A stretch of 64,000 nt of DNA from Asticcacaulis currens (lineage in GTDB: Bacteria > Pseudomonadota > Alphaproteobacteria > Caulobacterales > Caulobacteraceae), in assembly GCF_028550395.1 (NCBI RefSeq), contig NZ_JAQQKW010000006.1, positions 1-64,000 on the forward strand. The letters are read 5' to 3'. Position 1 is the first letter of the stretch, and each line of letters opens with the position of its first letter. Positions 7,770 through 14,516 of the stretch are shown here, piece after piece. A program made the translations under genes and the position numbers. The notes below the pieces were generated by a model. That model was given only the letters and a program-made list of their open reading frames with translations, had not been told where the DNA came from and did not search any database.

Positions 7770-8090
7770 CTATTCGAACGGATCGAGGCCTAGGGCCTCA
7801 GCCAGAGAAATGGCGGCTTCCCGCTGCGGCTTGTCGGTGACGTAGGCGACCAGAGAAATCAGATCGCCGCCCTTATCCCCGGTCGAGAAATCGGCCCATT
7901 TGCCAGTATTGATATTGGCTTTGAATGAGCCCCGCCGCTTATCGGTGCGGGTGGGATTGGTCGCCACCCATTCCGTCCCCTCACGCCTGCCATCGGGCAG
8001 GAAGGCCCTAAGCACGCTCTCAGAGCGGTATAAGGCCTGATCGGCAATGCGCCCAAAGGCCACACGCCGCGATGTGTAGCGTTCGGCCAT
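7770..8090 (-). CDS. Primase-like N-terminal domain protein
   Basis: A 106-residue protein. The segment GSFKANINTGKWADFSTGDKGGDLISLVAYV matches the conserved end of CHC2-type primase zinc-finger domains and the N-terminus of Toprim/DUF927 proteins ('G.. .GLYYDF.TG..GGDLI.LV'). Unlike true CHC2 domains it has no cysteine or histidine cluster, so zinc binding is unlikely. In many elements this piece is fused to the Toprim helicase; here it is a separate gene 650 bp upstream in the same operon, starting one base from the AlpA gene's stop. Confidence 0.75.
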   Translation of the reverse strand: MAERYTSRRVAFGRIADQALYRSESVLRAFLPDGRREGTEWVATNPTRTDKRRGSFKANINTGKWADFSTGDKGGDLISLVAYVTDKPQREAAISLAEALGLDPFE

Positions 8091-8091
8091 G

Positions 8092-8292
8092 TTAGGCCTC
8101 GCCGGTGGTGTCAGAGGTGGACTTGCGAACTTGCCCCGACACCCATGCGTCCAAGTCTTCGGGCCGGTAGCGGACGGCCGTCCCCAGTTTGACGAAGCGC
8201 GGACCGTCCCCCGTCAAGCGCGCCTTGTTAAGTGTGGAAGGGCTTAGGTTTAAGCGAGAGGCAGCCTGCACAGTGTTAAGCAATTCGGACAT
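8092..8292 (-). CDS. AlpA-family regulator / excisionase-like protein
   Basis: A 66-residue winged-HTH protein: LNTVQAASRLNLSPSTLNKAR followed by GPRFVKLGTAVRYRPEDLDAWV, the classic AlpA/MerR-like signature. Members activate integrase genes (P4-like prophage CP4-57 AlpA) or act as excisionases. It is the first gene of the leftward replication operon and is preceded by a long interrupted palindrome (8299-8335), a likely operator. Confidence 0.88.
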   Translation of the reverse strand: MSELLNTVQAASRLNLSPSTLNKARLTGDGPRFVKLGTAVRYRPEDLDAWVSGQVRKSTSDTTGEA

Positions 8293-8298
8293 GAATCA

Positions 8299-8335
8299 AT
8301 TCCCATGAGCGCCATCCGATTGATGGCGTGGGAAT
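8299..8335. promoter_or_regulatory. Double palindrome and shared 16-bp motif before alpA
   Basis: Two nested inverted repeats, ATTCCCA (8299-8305)/TGGGAAT (8329-8335) and CGCCATC (8310-8316)/GATGGCG (8322-8328), form one 37-bp dyad. Its edge (8292-8307, read on the minus strand) matches 9484-9499 upstream of the XRE gene in 15 of 16 bases (CATGGGAATTGATTCA against CATGGGAATTGATACA), which suggests one regulator acts at both promoters. Confidence 0.6.
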
Positions 8336-8410
8336 GAATGCAGCCGCTTTTCTGCCCTACCTATCCACTTAGAGGGCCTTAAATAGACCATTCAAAGCGG
8401 CCTTATATCC

Positions 8411-9229
8411 CTATTTTGGTTTGCGTCCCGGCCTCGCTGGCGTCCATTTGAGGCCTTGCTTTTTCAAGTCCGGGATCAGCACTTTAACAAGGTAATCTCT
8501 ATTGTAGGCTGTGGATTGCCGGTCATTAACCCCTTTAAATCCTTGGGCTGGCCAGTTTCCAATTATGAAGTCAGCAATATCGGAGATTGACCGGGGGGTT
8601 GGATCGTCCGAAAGCAACGGGCCGTAGTATTTAAGCATCTTAGCGAGCACACTAGCAGCCTGATCAGACTTACCCTTACCAGTTTTATCTCCCCCTTTTT
8701 TGCCATTGTGCGATGACAACAGCCGGGAGATGTCTAAATATCCCGCTTCATCGAGCTTTAGCACTTCCCCTGCGTGGGACATGCTTGTTGAGATGAATAA
8801 CATTTCAAAAAAGTGGTCGCTGAAATGGTTTTCTGTAGATAATTTTTGGATGTAGTAAATAAATTCAGATCCAAGAGACAGCGTGTTAATTGATTTGTTG
8901 ATGATATTATTTTTCGGAATATTGGGATTATCTTCTATTTCGTTTATGTGTTCGTCTGATAGTCGGTCTGCCGCAATCTTAGCTAAGGCGAAGTGTATGC
9001 GGCAACGATACTCATAAATATCAGCAGAAACACCAGCTTCCCTTAAATCATTTAATACGCTTGCCCGCGCCGCGTCTTTATCGATTTCGCTCAATAGGCC
9101 TTGCTTAATTAACGCATCTATAGCCCCGCCCATCAAATGAAATAGCTGGTCAAAATAGGCCTCCCGCATGGACTGGGAGTTTTTAGCGGCGAGCGCCCTA
9201 AATTCCTCTAATACCCCCTCAATGAGCAT
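8411..9229 (-). CDS. Unknown element protein, AT-rich
   Basis: A 272-residue protein from ATG 9229 (MLIEGVLEEFRALAAKNSQ), which overlaps the upstream XRE gene by 11 bases; the longer reading frame runs antiparallel in that gene and is less likely. No known motif. The middle (about residues 90-160) is rich in Asn, Ile and Ser and is clearly more AT-rich than any neighbour, a sign of foreign origin. The C-terminus ends in RPGRKPK, a basic tail that could bind nucleic acid. Being coupled to a repressor-like gene suggests a lysogeny-type or defence function, but this is not shown. Confidence 0.75.
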   Translation of the reverse strand: MLIEGVLEEFRALAAKNSQSMREAYFDQLFHLMGGAIDALIKQGLLSEIDKDAARASVLNDLREAGVSADIYEYRCRIHFALAKIAADRLSDEHINEIEDNPNIPKNNIINKSINTLSLGSEFIYYIQKLSTENHFSDHFFEMLFISTSMSHAGEVLKLDEAGYLDISRLLSSHNGKKGGDKTGKGKSDQAASVLAKMLKYYGPLLSDDPTPRSISDIADFIIGNWPAQGFKGVNDRQSTAYNRDYLVKVLIPDLKKQGLKWTPARPGRKPK

Positions 9230-9467
9230 TACCAGTCGCCCGCCTACCAATACAGATCGTCGCGCCGGTCTTTTCGTCGGTGGTGATGACCTCGACTCCC
9301 TCCGCCTCCAGAGCGGCAACAATCTTATTCAGGGTTGAAAGGCGCACGTCCCGGCCATTCTCGAACTGTGAAACCGTAGTCCAAGACACCCCGGCGGCGG
9401 CTGCAACGTCGCGGACGCCCCATTTCAGCAGGCCACGCGCGGCCCTAAGCGCTTCCGGTGTAAGCAT
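9219..9467 (-). CDS. XRE-family transcriptional regulator
   Basis: An 82-residue protein. Residues 5-55 form a standard Cro/CI HTH: LRAARGLLKWGVRDVAAAAGVSWTTVSQFENG, followed by a short C-terminal segment ending in ICIGRR. This compact class (about 70-85 residues) is common in alphaproteobacterial prophages. It is divergent from the + strand gene at 9614, and the intergenic region has two 13-bp direct repeats, so it likely represses both directions. Confidence 0.9.
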   Translation of the reverse strand: MLTPEALRAARGLLKWGVRDVAAAAGVSWTTVSQFENGRDVRLSTLNKIVAALEAEGVEVITTDEKTGATICIGRRATGNAH

Positions 9468-9483
9468 TGATTCCCTCGTGTTT

Positions 9484-9549
9484 CATGGGAATTGATACAA
9501 TGTGCCAATTAAATTTGCAAACCTGTCATTTAACGCATACATTGTGCCA
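9484..9549. promoter_or_regulatory. Divergent control region of the XRE gene
   Basis: ATACAATGTGCCA (9495-9507) and ATACATTGTGCCA (9537-9549) are spaced 42 bp, four helical turns, apart. The 16-mer CATGGGAATTGATACA (9484-9499) recurs with one change before alpA. These are likely operators for the XRE regulator. Confidence 0.6.
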
Positions 9550-9613
9550 GTTTTGACGGGGTGTCGCTCCCCGACGAGGCAGTCCCACGGCATGATTCAG
9601 GAAGGCAGACACT

Positions 9614-10126
9614 ATGAAAGACGCCAAAAACCAGATGCACAGAAGATCGTTTCTCTTTGCGGCCCCCGCCTTGGGTGTGGCCATTGCCCCCCAGATCGCG
9701 CAAAGCGCCGCGCCCGCCCTCAGCGCATCGGACAGGGCGCGTTATCACCTCAGCGAGTTTCAAAAGGCGATGCAGGAAGCCGACACGTCAATTGCCTGCT
9801 GGGAGGTCATCGACCGGCCCCACGGTGGCGCGGATCAACTCGCCTTCATCATGCAGGCTCACAGGGTAACAGACCGCTACAGCGGCCCCGGCCTGTATGC
9901 CGTCAATAAGCGCAGCCTCTCGCCGCAAGCGCCCGCCACCCGTGGCGACTGGTCGCCCCGCGTTTGGGTCGAAGACACCGGCCTGACAACGAGCGCAGGG
10001 GAGCCAATTCTAAAAGTGAAAAATGATTATTCGATCGAATGGCACAGGCGCGATACCAGAGAGGAACCCCCATCTTGGAGGGTGGCAAAGAGCCAGTTTG
10101 AAGCGATTTGCAGCGGCAAAGTTTGA
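9614..10126 (+). CDS. Predicted exported protein with Tat-like signal
   Basis: A 170-residue protein with N-terminal HRRSFLFAAPALGVAIAP followed by IAQSAAPA, a twin-arginine type signal with a likely cleavage site near residue 32. The mature part has 'DRARYHLSEFQKAMQEADTS' and a compact remainder of mixed charge; I do not recognise a family. A good Shine-Dalgarno (GGAAGG) precedes ATG 9614. It stands alone on this strand, divergent from the repressor, like a lysogenic-conversion gene of a prophage. Function unknown. Confidence 0.75.
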   Translation: MKDAKNQMHRRSFLFAAPALGVAIAPQIAQSAAPALSASDRARYHLSEFQKAMQEADTSIACWEVIDRPHGGADQLAFIMQAHRVTDRYSGPGLYAVNKRSLSPQAPATRGDWSPRVWVEDTGLTTSAGEPILKVKNDYSIEWHRRDTREEPPSWRVAKSQFEAICSGKV

Positions 10127-10289
10127 ACCTTAAGCCCGTCTCTCAGAGGCGGACCTTTTCACATCCCCGCCCGCCGCCCTGCGTCTGGTCGGGGGAGCTA
10201 CCACGCGCGAAAATTCGCCGTTTCCGCCTCCAGCCCTTTTAAATTCCCGGAAATTGCCGAAATAGGCGGGTGAGGGGGTGATATATGAC

Positions 10290-10415
10290 CGGTTCCCACG
10301 GTTCCCAACGGGTTCCCACAAAGGAAATGAACGACTGGGAACCGTCGATCATGAAAAATATATAATTAATTCAATATCATATCTAATTTTCATCTTTTGG
10401 TTCCCACGGTTCCCA
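10290..10415. repeat. Iteron cluster 2 with AT-rich stretch, candidate replication origin
   Basis: CGGTTCCCA or a one-base variant lies at 10290-10298, 10299-10307, 10310-10318, 10398-10406 and 10407-10415, with an inverted copy at 10336-10344. Between the outer groups, 10351-10397 is almost all A/T, which fits a DNA-unwinding region. The same 9-mer forms cluster 1 at 2232-2340. This is the stronger origin candidate of the two. Confidence 0.75.
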
Positions 10416-10909
10416 CGGATTTTAGGGGGATGGGTGCAGAAAAAAAGAAATCCAACCGAAATAACGCGCCGGTTTTTTTGCGTTTAGCCGCCGGTCTTTG
10501 AGCCGGGCAACTGCCAGAGATCAGACCACCCCCTCGCTAAAGCGCCGAAAACAATTGCCCGGAGCCATCGGGTGTCTCCAAAAAAAGCATTGAAAATCAT
10601 GCGCTTAAATCGAGCGTCTGGCCTGTTTACCCTTAGTGAAACTCCAGCCCCGAACAAAAAAAATCTCCGAATGAGACATCCGCCGGTCTTCCGGCTCGGT
10701 TTCTCCAGACTTTTGAGGCCCCCGTCTGTAGGTATTGCCGCAGGAAACTCAGGCGCTTTCGGGCAGGGCTTCCGATAGGGCCACCCTCACGCGCGTGGGT
10801 GCCTCCCGAACCCCTCACAGGCCGCGCCGCTTCTGAGGCCTAGCGAGCAGCTTTTGCAAATGCGTTGCAATCCTATTTCAATCTGAGAGGCCCTGCTTAG
10901 GGTCTGGAG
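10416..10909. other. Non-coding region between iteron cluster 2 and integrase
   Basis: No reading frame here has coding character. It holds an inverted repeat, CCGGGCAA (10503-10510) with TTGCCCGG (10555-10562), and the third copy of the 30-bp element repeat at 10840-10869. The latter lies just past the integrase stop codon. Confidence 0.6.
10840..10869 (+). repeat. 30-bp element repeat, copy C
   Basis: Differs from copy A (1367-1396) in three or so positions and ends in the short palindrome TGCAAATGCGTTGCA. It lies 41 bp after the integrase gene. Confidence 0.8.
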
Positions 10910-12175
10910 TCATGCTTTTGATTTTGAGGTGAAGGGAACAACCTCAGCCGTCTTCCCCGCCAGAGCCGCCGCAGCGGCCTCAGCCGTGCGATTGGCGGCA
11001 ATCTTCAACGGATCATCCGCCAGGTGCGCATACCTCGCCGTGGTCTTCACGTCCGAGTGTCCCAATATCTTCCCGATGATCGGCAGGCTTTGCCCGCCAC
11101 CCGCCGCCAGTGACGCGAAGGTGTGGCGCAGATCGTGAAGCCGAACACCCGCCAGCCCAGCCGCCTCACACACCTCTTTCCAGACCTTTGGCGTCCCGAC
11201 GAAATGACCGGAAACCTCCCCAGACTTTCCGCGACCGGGGAAGACGAAATCAGATTGCGGGTGACGCGCCACCTCTTTCAATACCAGCAGGGCAGGCGAC
11301 CCCAGCGGGATCATCTTTTGACCGGTCTTTGAATCGCCAAGCCATAGGCAGGATTGCCCGAAATCGACCTCAGCCCAGCGCAGGCCCTCTATTTCGCCCT
11401 TCCGCGCACCCGTGAGGATAAGCAGGCGAATGACCGCTACGCCCTGCGCATGGCCAGCCACGCCCGCCAGCGCCGCGCCCAGACGGCCCAGCTCTTCGCC
11501 GGACAGGTAGCGTTGCGATTGCCGGTCTTTGTAGCGCTCGACCCCATGAACCGGATTGTCAGACCTCAGACCGGCCCGCACTGCATAGGTGAAGATGCCA
11601 CCCAGCAAGCCGACGGTTCGGCTTGCGGTGCCCTGTCCGCCTCTGGCCATGCTATCCGTCCGCTTGCGTTTGCCGTCATGAACCGCCGCCGTCTTACCCG
11701 TCGCTACGTCCCGCATCATGCGGGCCACGTCCTGCCCATTAACGCGCGAGACCTTCAGGTTACCGATGAGCGGCTTGATATGGCAGTTAATCCGGGCGAG
11801 GTCAGAGCGCAGAGTTGACGCTTTCTTTGTCCCTGTCCCTTCTGCCATGTACTGATCGCACAATTCCGAGACGGTTGGCTCTTTTCTGTCCGCCAGCCTT
11901 TTCGCGTGCGGGTCTCTTCCTGATGCTACCGCCGCCAGAGCCTTTTCAGCGAGGCCTCGGGCCTGATCGGCTGTAATCGCCCCATGTCTACCTATGGTAA
12001 AGCGAACTGGCTTTTCTGATCTGCCGCCGCCGTTCGGTCTGTACATCACGAAATAGGTCTTAACGCCTGACGGCTGCACCCGCACACCGAAGCCTCTTAG
12101 TGAGCCGCACCAAACAACGAAAACCTTGTCAGATGGGGTGGCAGCATCGACCACTTTCTTTGTGAGTTTAGCCAT
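10910..12175 (-). CDS. int: Tyrosine integrase of the element
   Basis: A 421-residue phage-type integrase from ATG 12175, preceded by AAAGGTGG; the open frame runs on upstream through attR but that part is not integrase-like. The N-terminal DUF4102-type arm-binding domain (VWCGSLRGFGVRVQPSGVKT) is followed by a SAM-like core-binding domain (residues 100-210). The catalytic domain has Arg258 (TGARKGE), Lys283, His347 and Arg350 (HDLRH), His373 (GHSD) and Tyr382 (RYAHL), all intact. This P4-type integrase class targets tRNA genes, in line with the 47-bp tRNA repeat. It lies at the end away from the intact tRNA and reads into the element; in the excised circle its promoter would lie next to attP. 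Confidence 0.96.
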   Translation of the reverse strand: MAKLTKKVVDAATPSDKVFVVWCGSLRGFGVRVQPSGVKTYFVMYRPNGGGRSEKPVRFTIGRHGAITADQARGLAEKALAAVASGRDPHAKRLADRKEPTVSELCDQYMAEGTGTKKASTLRSDLARINCHIKPLIGNLKVSRVNGQDVARMMRDVATGKTAAVHDGKRKRTDSMARGGQGTASRTVGLLGGIFTYAVRAGLRSDNPVHGVERYKDRQSQRYLSGEELGRLGAALAGVAGHAQGVAVIRLLILTGARKGEIEGLRWAEVDFGQSCLWLGDSKTGQKMIPLGSPALLVLKEVARHPQSDFVFPGRGKSGEVSGHFVGTPKVWKEVCEAAGLAGVRLHDLRHTFASLAAGGGQSLPIIGKILGHSDVKTTARYAHLADDPLKIAANRTAEAAAAALAGKTAEVVPFTSKSKA

Positions 12176-12201
12176 AGGTCTGCCACCTTTATGATTGCCC
12201 G

Positions 12202-12264
12202 TGCAGCACCGGTGCAGCACGGAGAAGTAAACCACGTAACACCGCATGAAACGAGGTGCAACAT
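12202..12264. promoter_or_regulatory. Probable right integrase arm sites and int promoter region
   Basis: TGCAGCAC at 12202-12209 and 12213-12220 (11-bp step), and TGCAACAT at 12257-12264, mirror the set at 457-526. They lie directly upstream of the integrase start, so binding of Int could also repress its own promoter. Confidence 0.55.
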
Positions 12265-12335
12265 TGGGCATTGAAAACAAAGAAATATTATCAGGCCATA
12301 TCAGCGAGGGAAACGCGGTGAAAGGCATTTGAACA

Positions 12336-12382
12336 CCCTCCGAAGGCAAAGGTCGTGCGTTCGAATCGCGCCGGGTGCGCCA
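12336..12382. repeat. attR, 47-bp direct repeat (tRNA 3' fragment)
   Basis: Identical to 361-407. It contains only the 3' part of the tRNA from the anticodon arm onward, with no 5' half beside it, so it is an att remnant and not a second tRNA gene. Confidence 0.95.
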
Positions 12383-12424
12383 TAAACAAACAGCCTCCCT
12401 CAAAAGGGGAGGCTGTTTGTTTAT
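12382..12424 (+). terminator. Displaced hairpin, likely original tRNA-Arg terminator
   Basis: A perfect 18-bp inverted repeat, 12382-12399 with 12407-12424, around the loop TCAAAAG. It starts at the last base of attR. In the empty site it would directly follow the tRNA-Arg CCA end, so it is probably the tRNA terminator now separated from its gene by 12 kb. Confidence 0.7.
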
Positions 12425-12645
12425 GGGGGACTCTGCCGGTTGGAGGCACCTGCGTTCGGCGCGACCCGGAAGGGCGCGCGACGCCGAAGGCGCCCCGAAG
12501 GGGTAAGCCGCGTTAAAACGCGGCGCATCAATCGCGCCGGGGGTGTAAATCTCAATAGATTGTCCTGTCTGGCTGAGGCTGCCGACGTTTTTTGAGCGGA
12601 ATGTCTCTGGTTCCAACCGTCATTCCGCTCGTGTTCGCTCACCTG

Positions 12646-14190
12646 TTATAAGGCGGTTTTTGCAAACGCTACCTTGCAAAAGGTTTTGCGCAGAAGATCA
12701 TTATTGGCCTGCATATTGGTGCGGCAGGCAACGATACCGTCCGGTCGCACCAGAACCGCACCGTGCGCCCCTACGCCGAAATGGGTGGAAAAGGCGTTGT
12801 CGGACGCGAACACAATATCACGCCCTACGGCGATGCCGTCGATAGGCAGGTCGCCGATAGCCGAAAGCCATGCCGGGTCTTCGCTGAGCATCACAAAACC
12901 CTTGCCGAACAGATCAAGTGTTGACAGGCGCTGTTCGTTGCGTCGGCCCCACAGATGGGGCGCGCGCGTACCCGGCTGACCGGCCCATTCGACGGGCGAA
13001 GCTGCCGCGGGCAGCTCACGTCCTGCGCCGATGACGGCGGCAGAGCGGACCAGTTGGCCAAACTCCATGGACTCATCACTCAACAGAGTATCAGGGATGA
13101 AGTCAGAACCTACCCACTTGGCATAATCCGGACGTGAGAAAGTCTGCTGATGACGCAACCAGCCAATAGGACGGCGTTCGGCGTCATAGGTCTCCAGCAG
13201 GGCTGGCGAGGCCGTGCCCGCCAATACGTACTGGAGTTTCCAAGTCAGATTCCACACATCGTCTATACCGGTGTTGGCTCCGAAGCCCCCGCGCGTTGGG
13301 GGAAGCTGGTGCGCCGCATCGCCAGCCAGAAAGATGCGACCTTGCGCATACTGGTCAGCAATGCGACCCGCCATCTCCCAGCGTCCGGTGTTAATCATTT
13401 CAAAAGGCATTTCCTGACCCAGGGCGCGCAAAACCGCCGTGTGCAGTTCCGTTTCGCTGCGTTCACGGTCGTCATCGAACATCAGGACCCAACGGCTGTC
13501 GCTATAGGTGGTCAGGAAGGCGTGGAAGTCGCTTTGCTCGATTTCATATTGCTGTATGCCGGAAACTAGGGCGGCATCGGCTTGCGGACAGTGAAAGAGA
13601 AGGCTTCGCAGGGTGCGCAGGTGGCCCACGCCGCTGCGGGTGATGCCGAGGCTTTCGCGTATAGGGCTGTTGGCCCCATCGGCGGCGATCAGGTAATCCG
13701 CAAAAATGTCATAGGCGGGGGAGCCATCGAGTGGGCGCACCCGAACCGTGACTCCGGCGTCTGTCTGGCCAAACGACAGGCATTCGACCCCTAGGCGCAG
13801 ATCCGCGCCGCGATCCAGCGCCGCCTGACGCAAAATCGGCTCAAGCTTGTCCTGTGCGATTGAAGCGCCAGTGCAGGGTGAAAGTTCACCCGAATGCCGT
13901 GCGGATTGTCCCGGTGTCCAGTCCGTTTCTGCCAACCGCTCACCCGTCAGGCTTGTGACCGTGGCGCGGCGCAGACGCGTTTGGGGGGGAACCTGCGGGA
14001 TATGATCGGCGATTCCCACAGTGCGAAAGTGTTCAAGCGTGGTCTCGGTAAAGCCGATGGCGCGCGGATGAGGTGAACTGCCCCTGTGTTTTTCGATCAG
14101 AATGTGAGGTACGCCTCGCCAGGCCAGAAAAAGCGAAGCCGACAACCCGACAAGGCTGCCGCCGATAATGATAACGGATGTCCGTTCCAT
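12646..14190 (-). CDS. FAD-dependent aromatic monooxygenase (PheA/TfdB/UbiH type)
   Basis: A 514-residue class A flavoprotein hydroxylase. N-terminal FAD fold VIIIGGSLVGLSASLFLAWRG (residues 6-26) has a GGSLVG variant of GxGxxG followed by the acidic LIEKH. The DG motif is DYLIAADGANS and the GD motif is GRIFLAGDAAHQLPPTRGGFGANTGI. The C-terminal 110 residues form the thioredoxin-like domain seen in phenol and polyketide hydroxylases. Substrate cannot be told from sequence; resistance-type oxidases (for example of rifampicin) and phenol hydroxylases share this build. It stands alone, leftward, right after the integrated element. Confidence 0.88.
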   Translation of the reverse strand: MERTSVIIIGGSLVGLSASLFLAWRGVPHILIEKHRGSSPHPRAIGFTETTLEHFRTVGIADHIPQVPPQTRLRRATVTSLTGERLAETDWTPGQSARHSGELSPCTGASIAQDKLEPILRQAALDRGADLRLGVECLSFGQTDAGVTVRVRPLDGSPAYDIFADYLIAADGANSPIRESLGITRSGVGHLRTLRSLLFHCPQADAALVSGIQQYEIEQSDFHAFLTTYSDSRWVLMFDDDRERSETELHTAVLRALGQEMPFEMINTGRWEMAGRIADQYAQGRIFLAGDAAHQLPPTRGGFGANTGIDDVWNLTWKLQYVLAGTASPALLETYDAERRPIGWLRHQQTFSRPDYAKWVGSDFIPDTLLSDESMEFGQLVRSAAVIGAGRELPAAASPVEWAGQPGTRAPHLWGRRNEQRLSTLDLFGKGFVMLSEDPAWLSAIGDLPIDGIAVGRDIVFASDNAFSTHFGVGAHGAVLVRPDGIVACRTNMQANNDLLRKTFCKVAFAKTAL

Positions 14191-14459
14191 GTGTTTTAAG
14201 GTCCTTCAGTCGTAAAGCCGCAGGCACGGCGAAGGACGAATACCTGACAACAGGGAAGGGCAAGTCGAAGGCCCGGTTTTACCCTACGAACAAAGGCACA
14301 CGTCCGCCTTTGTCGTGGTCCGCGGCCCTATGGGGCTGGATTATCACTCACGGCCAGAGCCACGAGTTGACCGGGGCTCACCACGCCGGTCCACCATTTT
14401 CGACTTTGATGTCATAGGCCATGAGGAACTAATCTGCAAGCGTCGGCACAAAGGTGCGC
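14191..14459. other. Intergenic region, nothing recognised
   Basis: The space between the start of the monooxygenase gene and the terminator of the arabinofuranosidase gene. It should hold the monooxygenase promoter on the minus strand; I see no clear operator or coding sequence. Confidence 0.5.
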
Positions 14460-14490
14460 AAAAACCCCCTGCGTCTTCGGACGCAGGGGG
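14460..14490 (-). terminator. Rho-independent terminator of abfA
   Basis: Perfect 11-bp stem CCCCCTGCGTC (14465-14475) with GACGCAGGGGG (14480-14490) and a TTCG tetraloop, bordered by AAAAA at 14460-14464, so on the minus strand the stem is followed by TTTTT. It lies 27 bp past the abfA stop codon. Confidence 0.9.
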
Positions 14491-14516
14491 CGCAGAACGC
14501 TTCAAAATAAAAGCCC

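Larger units (their letters stand above)
361..12382. mobile_element. Integrated satellite- or ICE-like element in tRNA-Arg(CCG)
   Basis: The element is bounded by perfect 47-bp direct repeats of the tRNA 3' end (361-407 and 12336-12382), so the excised circle would be 11,975 bp. A tyrosine integrase gene starts 160 bp inside the right end and points inward. Between the ends are a serine recombinase, a DUF262/DUF1524 nuclease cassette, a Toprim/DUF927 helicase, a primase-like small protein, an AlpA-type regulator and XRE regulators. Most genes read leftward; only the two outermost accessory genes (552-1370 and 9614-10126) read rightward. No virion structural genes and no conjugation genes are visible, so it must either move as a satellite of another phage or element, or be mobilised by unknown means. 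The replication module plus AlpA recalls P4-like satellites, but no P4 gene other than these functional analogues is recognisable. Confidence 0.9.

Noticed and set aside
12336-12382. A second tRNA-Arg gene
   Set aside because: Only the 3' 47 bases of the tRNA are present and nothing like a 5' half precedes them. It is the attR copy of the integration target.
361-12382. A complete prophage
   Set aside because: No terminase, portal, capsid, tail, holin or lysin genes are visible, so the element is not an autonomous phage.
12176-12616. N-terminal extension of the integrase (open frame to 12616)
   Set aside because: The extra 147 codons cross attR and the arm sites and do not resemble an integrase. 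The ATG at 12175 has a good Shine-Dalgarno and gives the normal domain start.
12421-12642. A 73-codon open frame beside attR
   Set aside because: Arg-rich, low coding character, begins in the hairpin region; judged non-coding.
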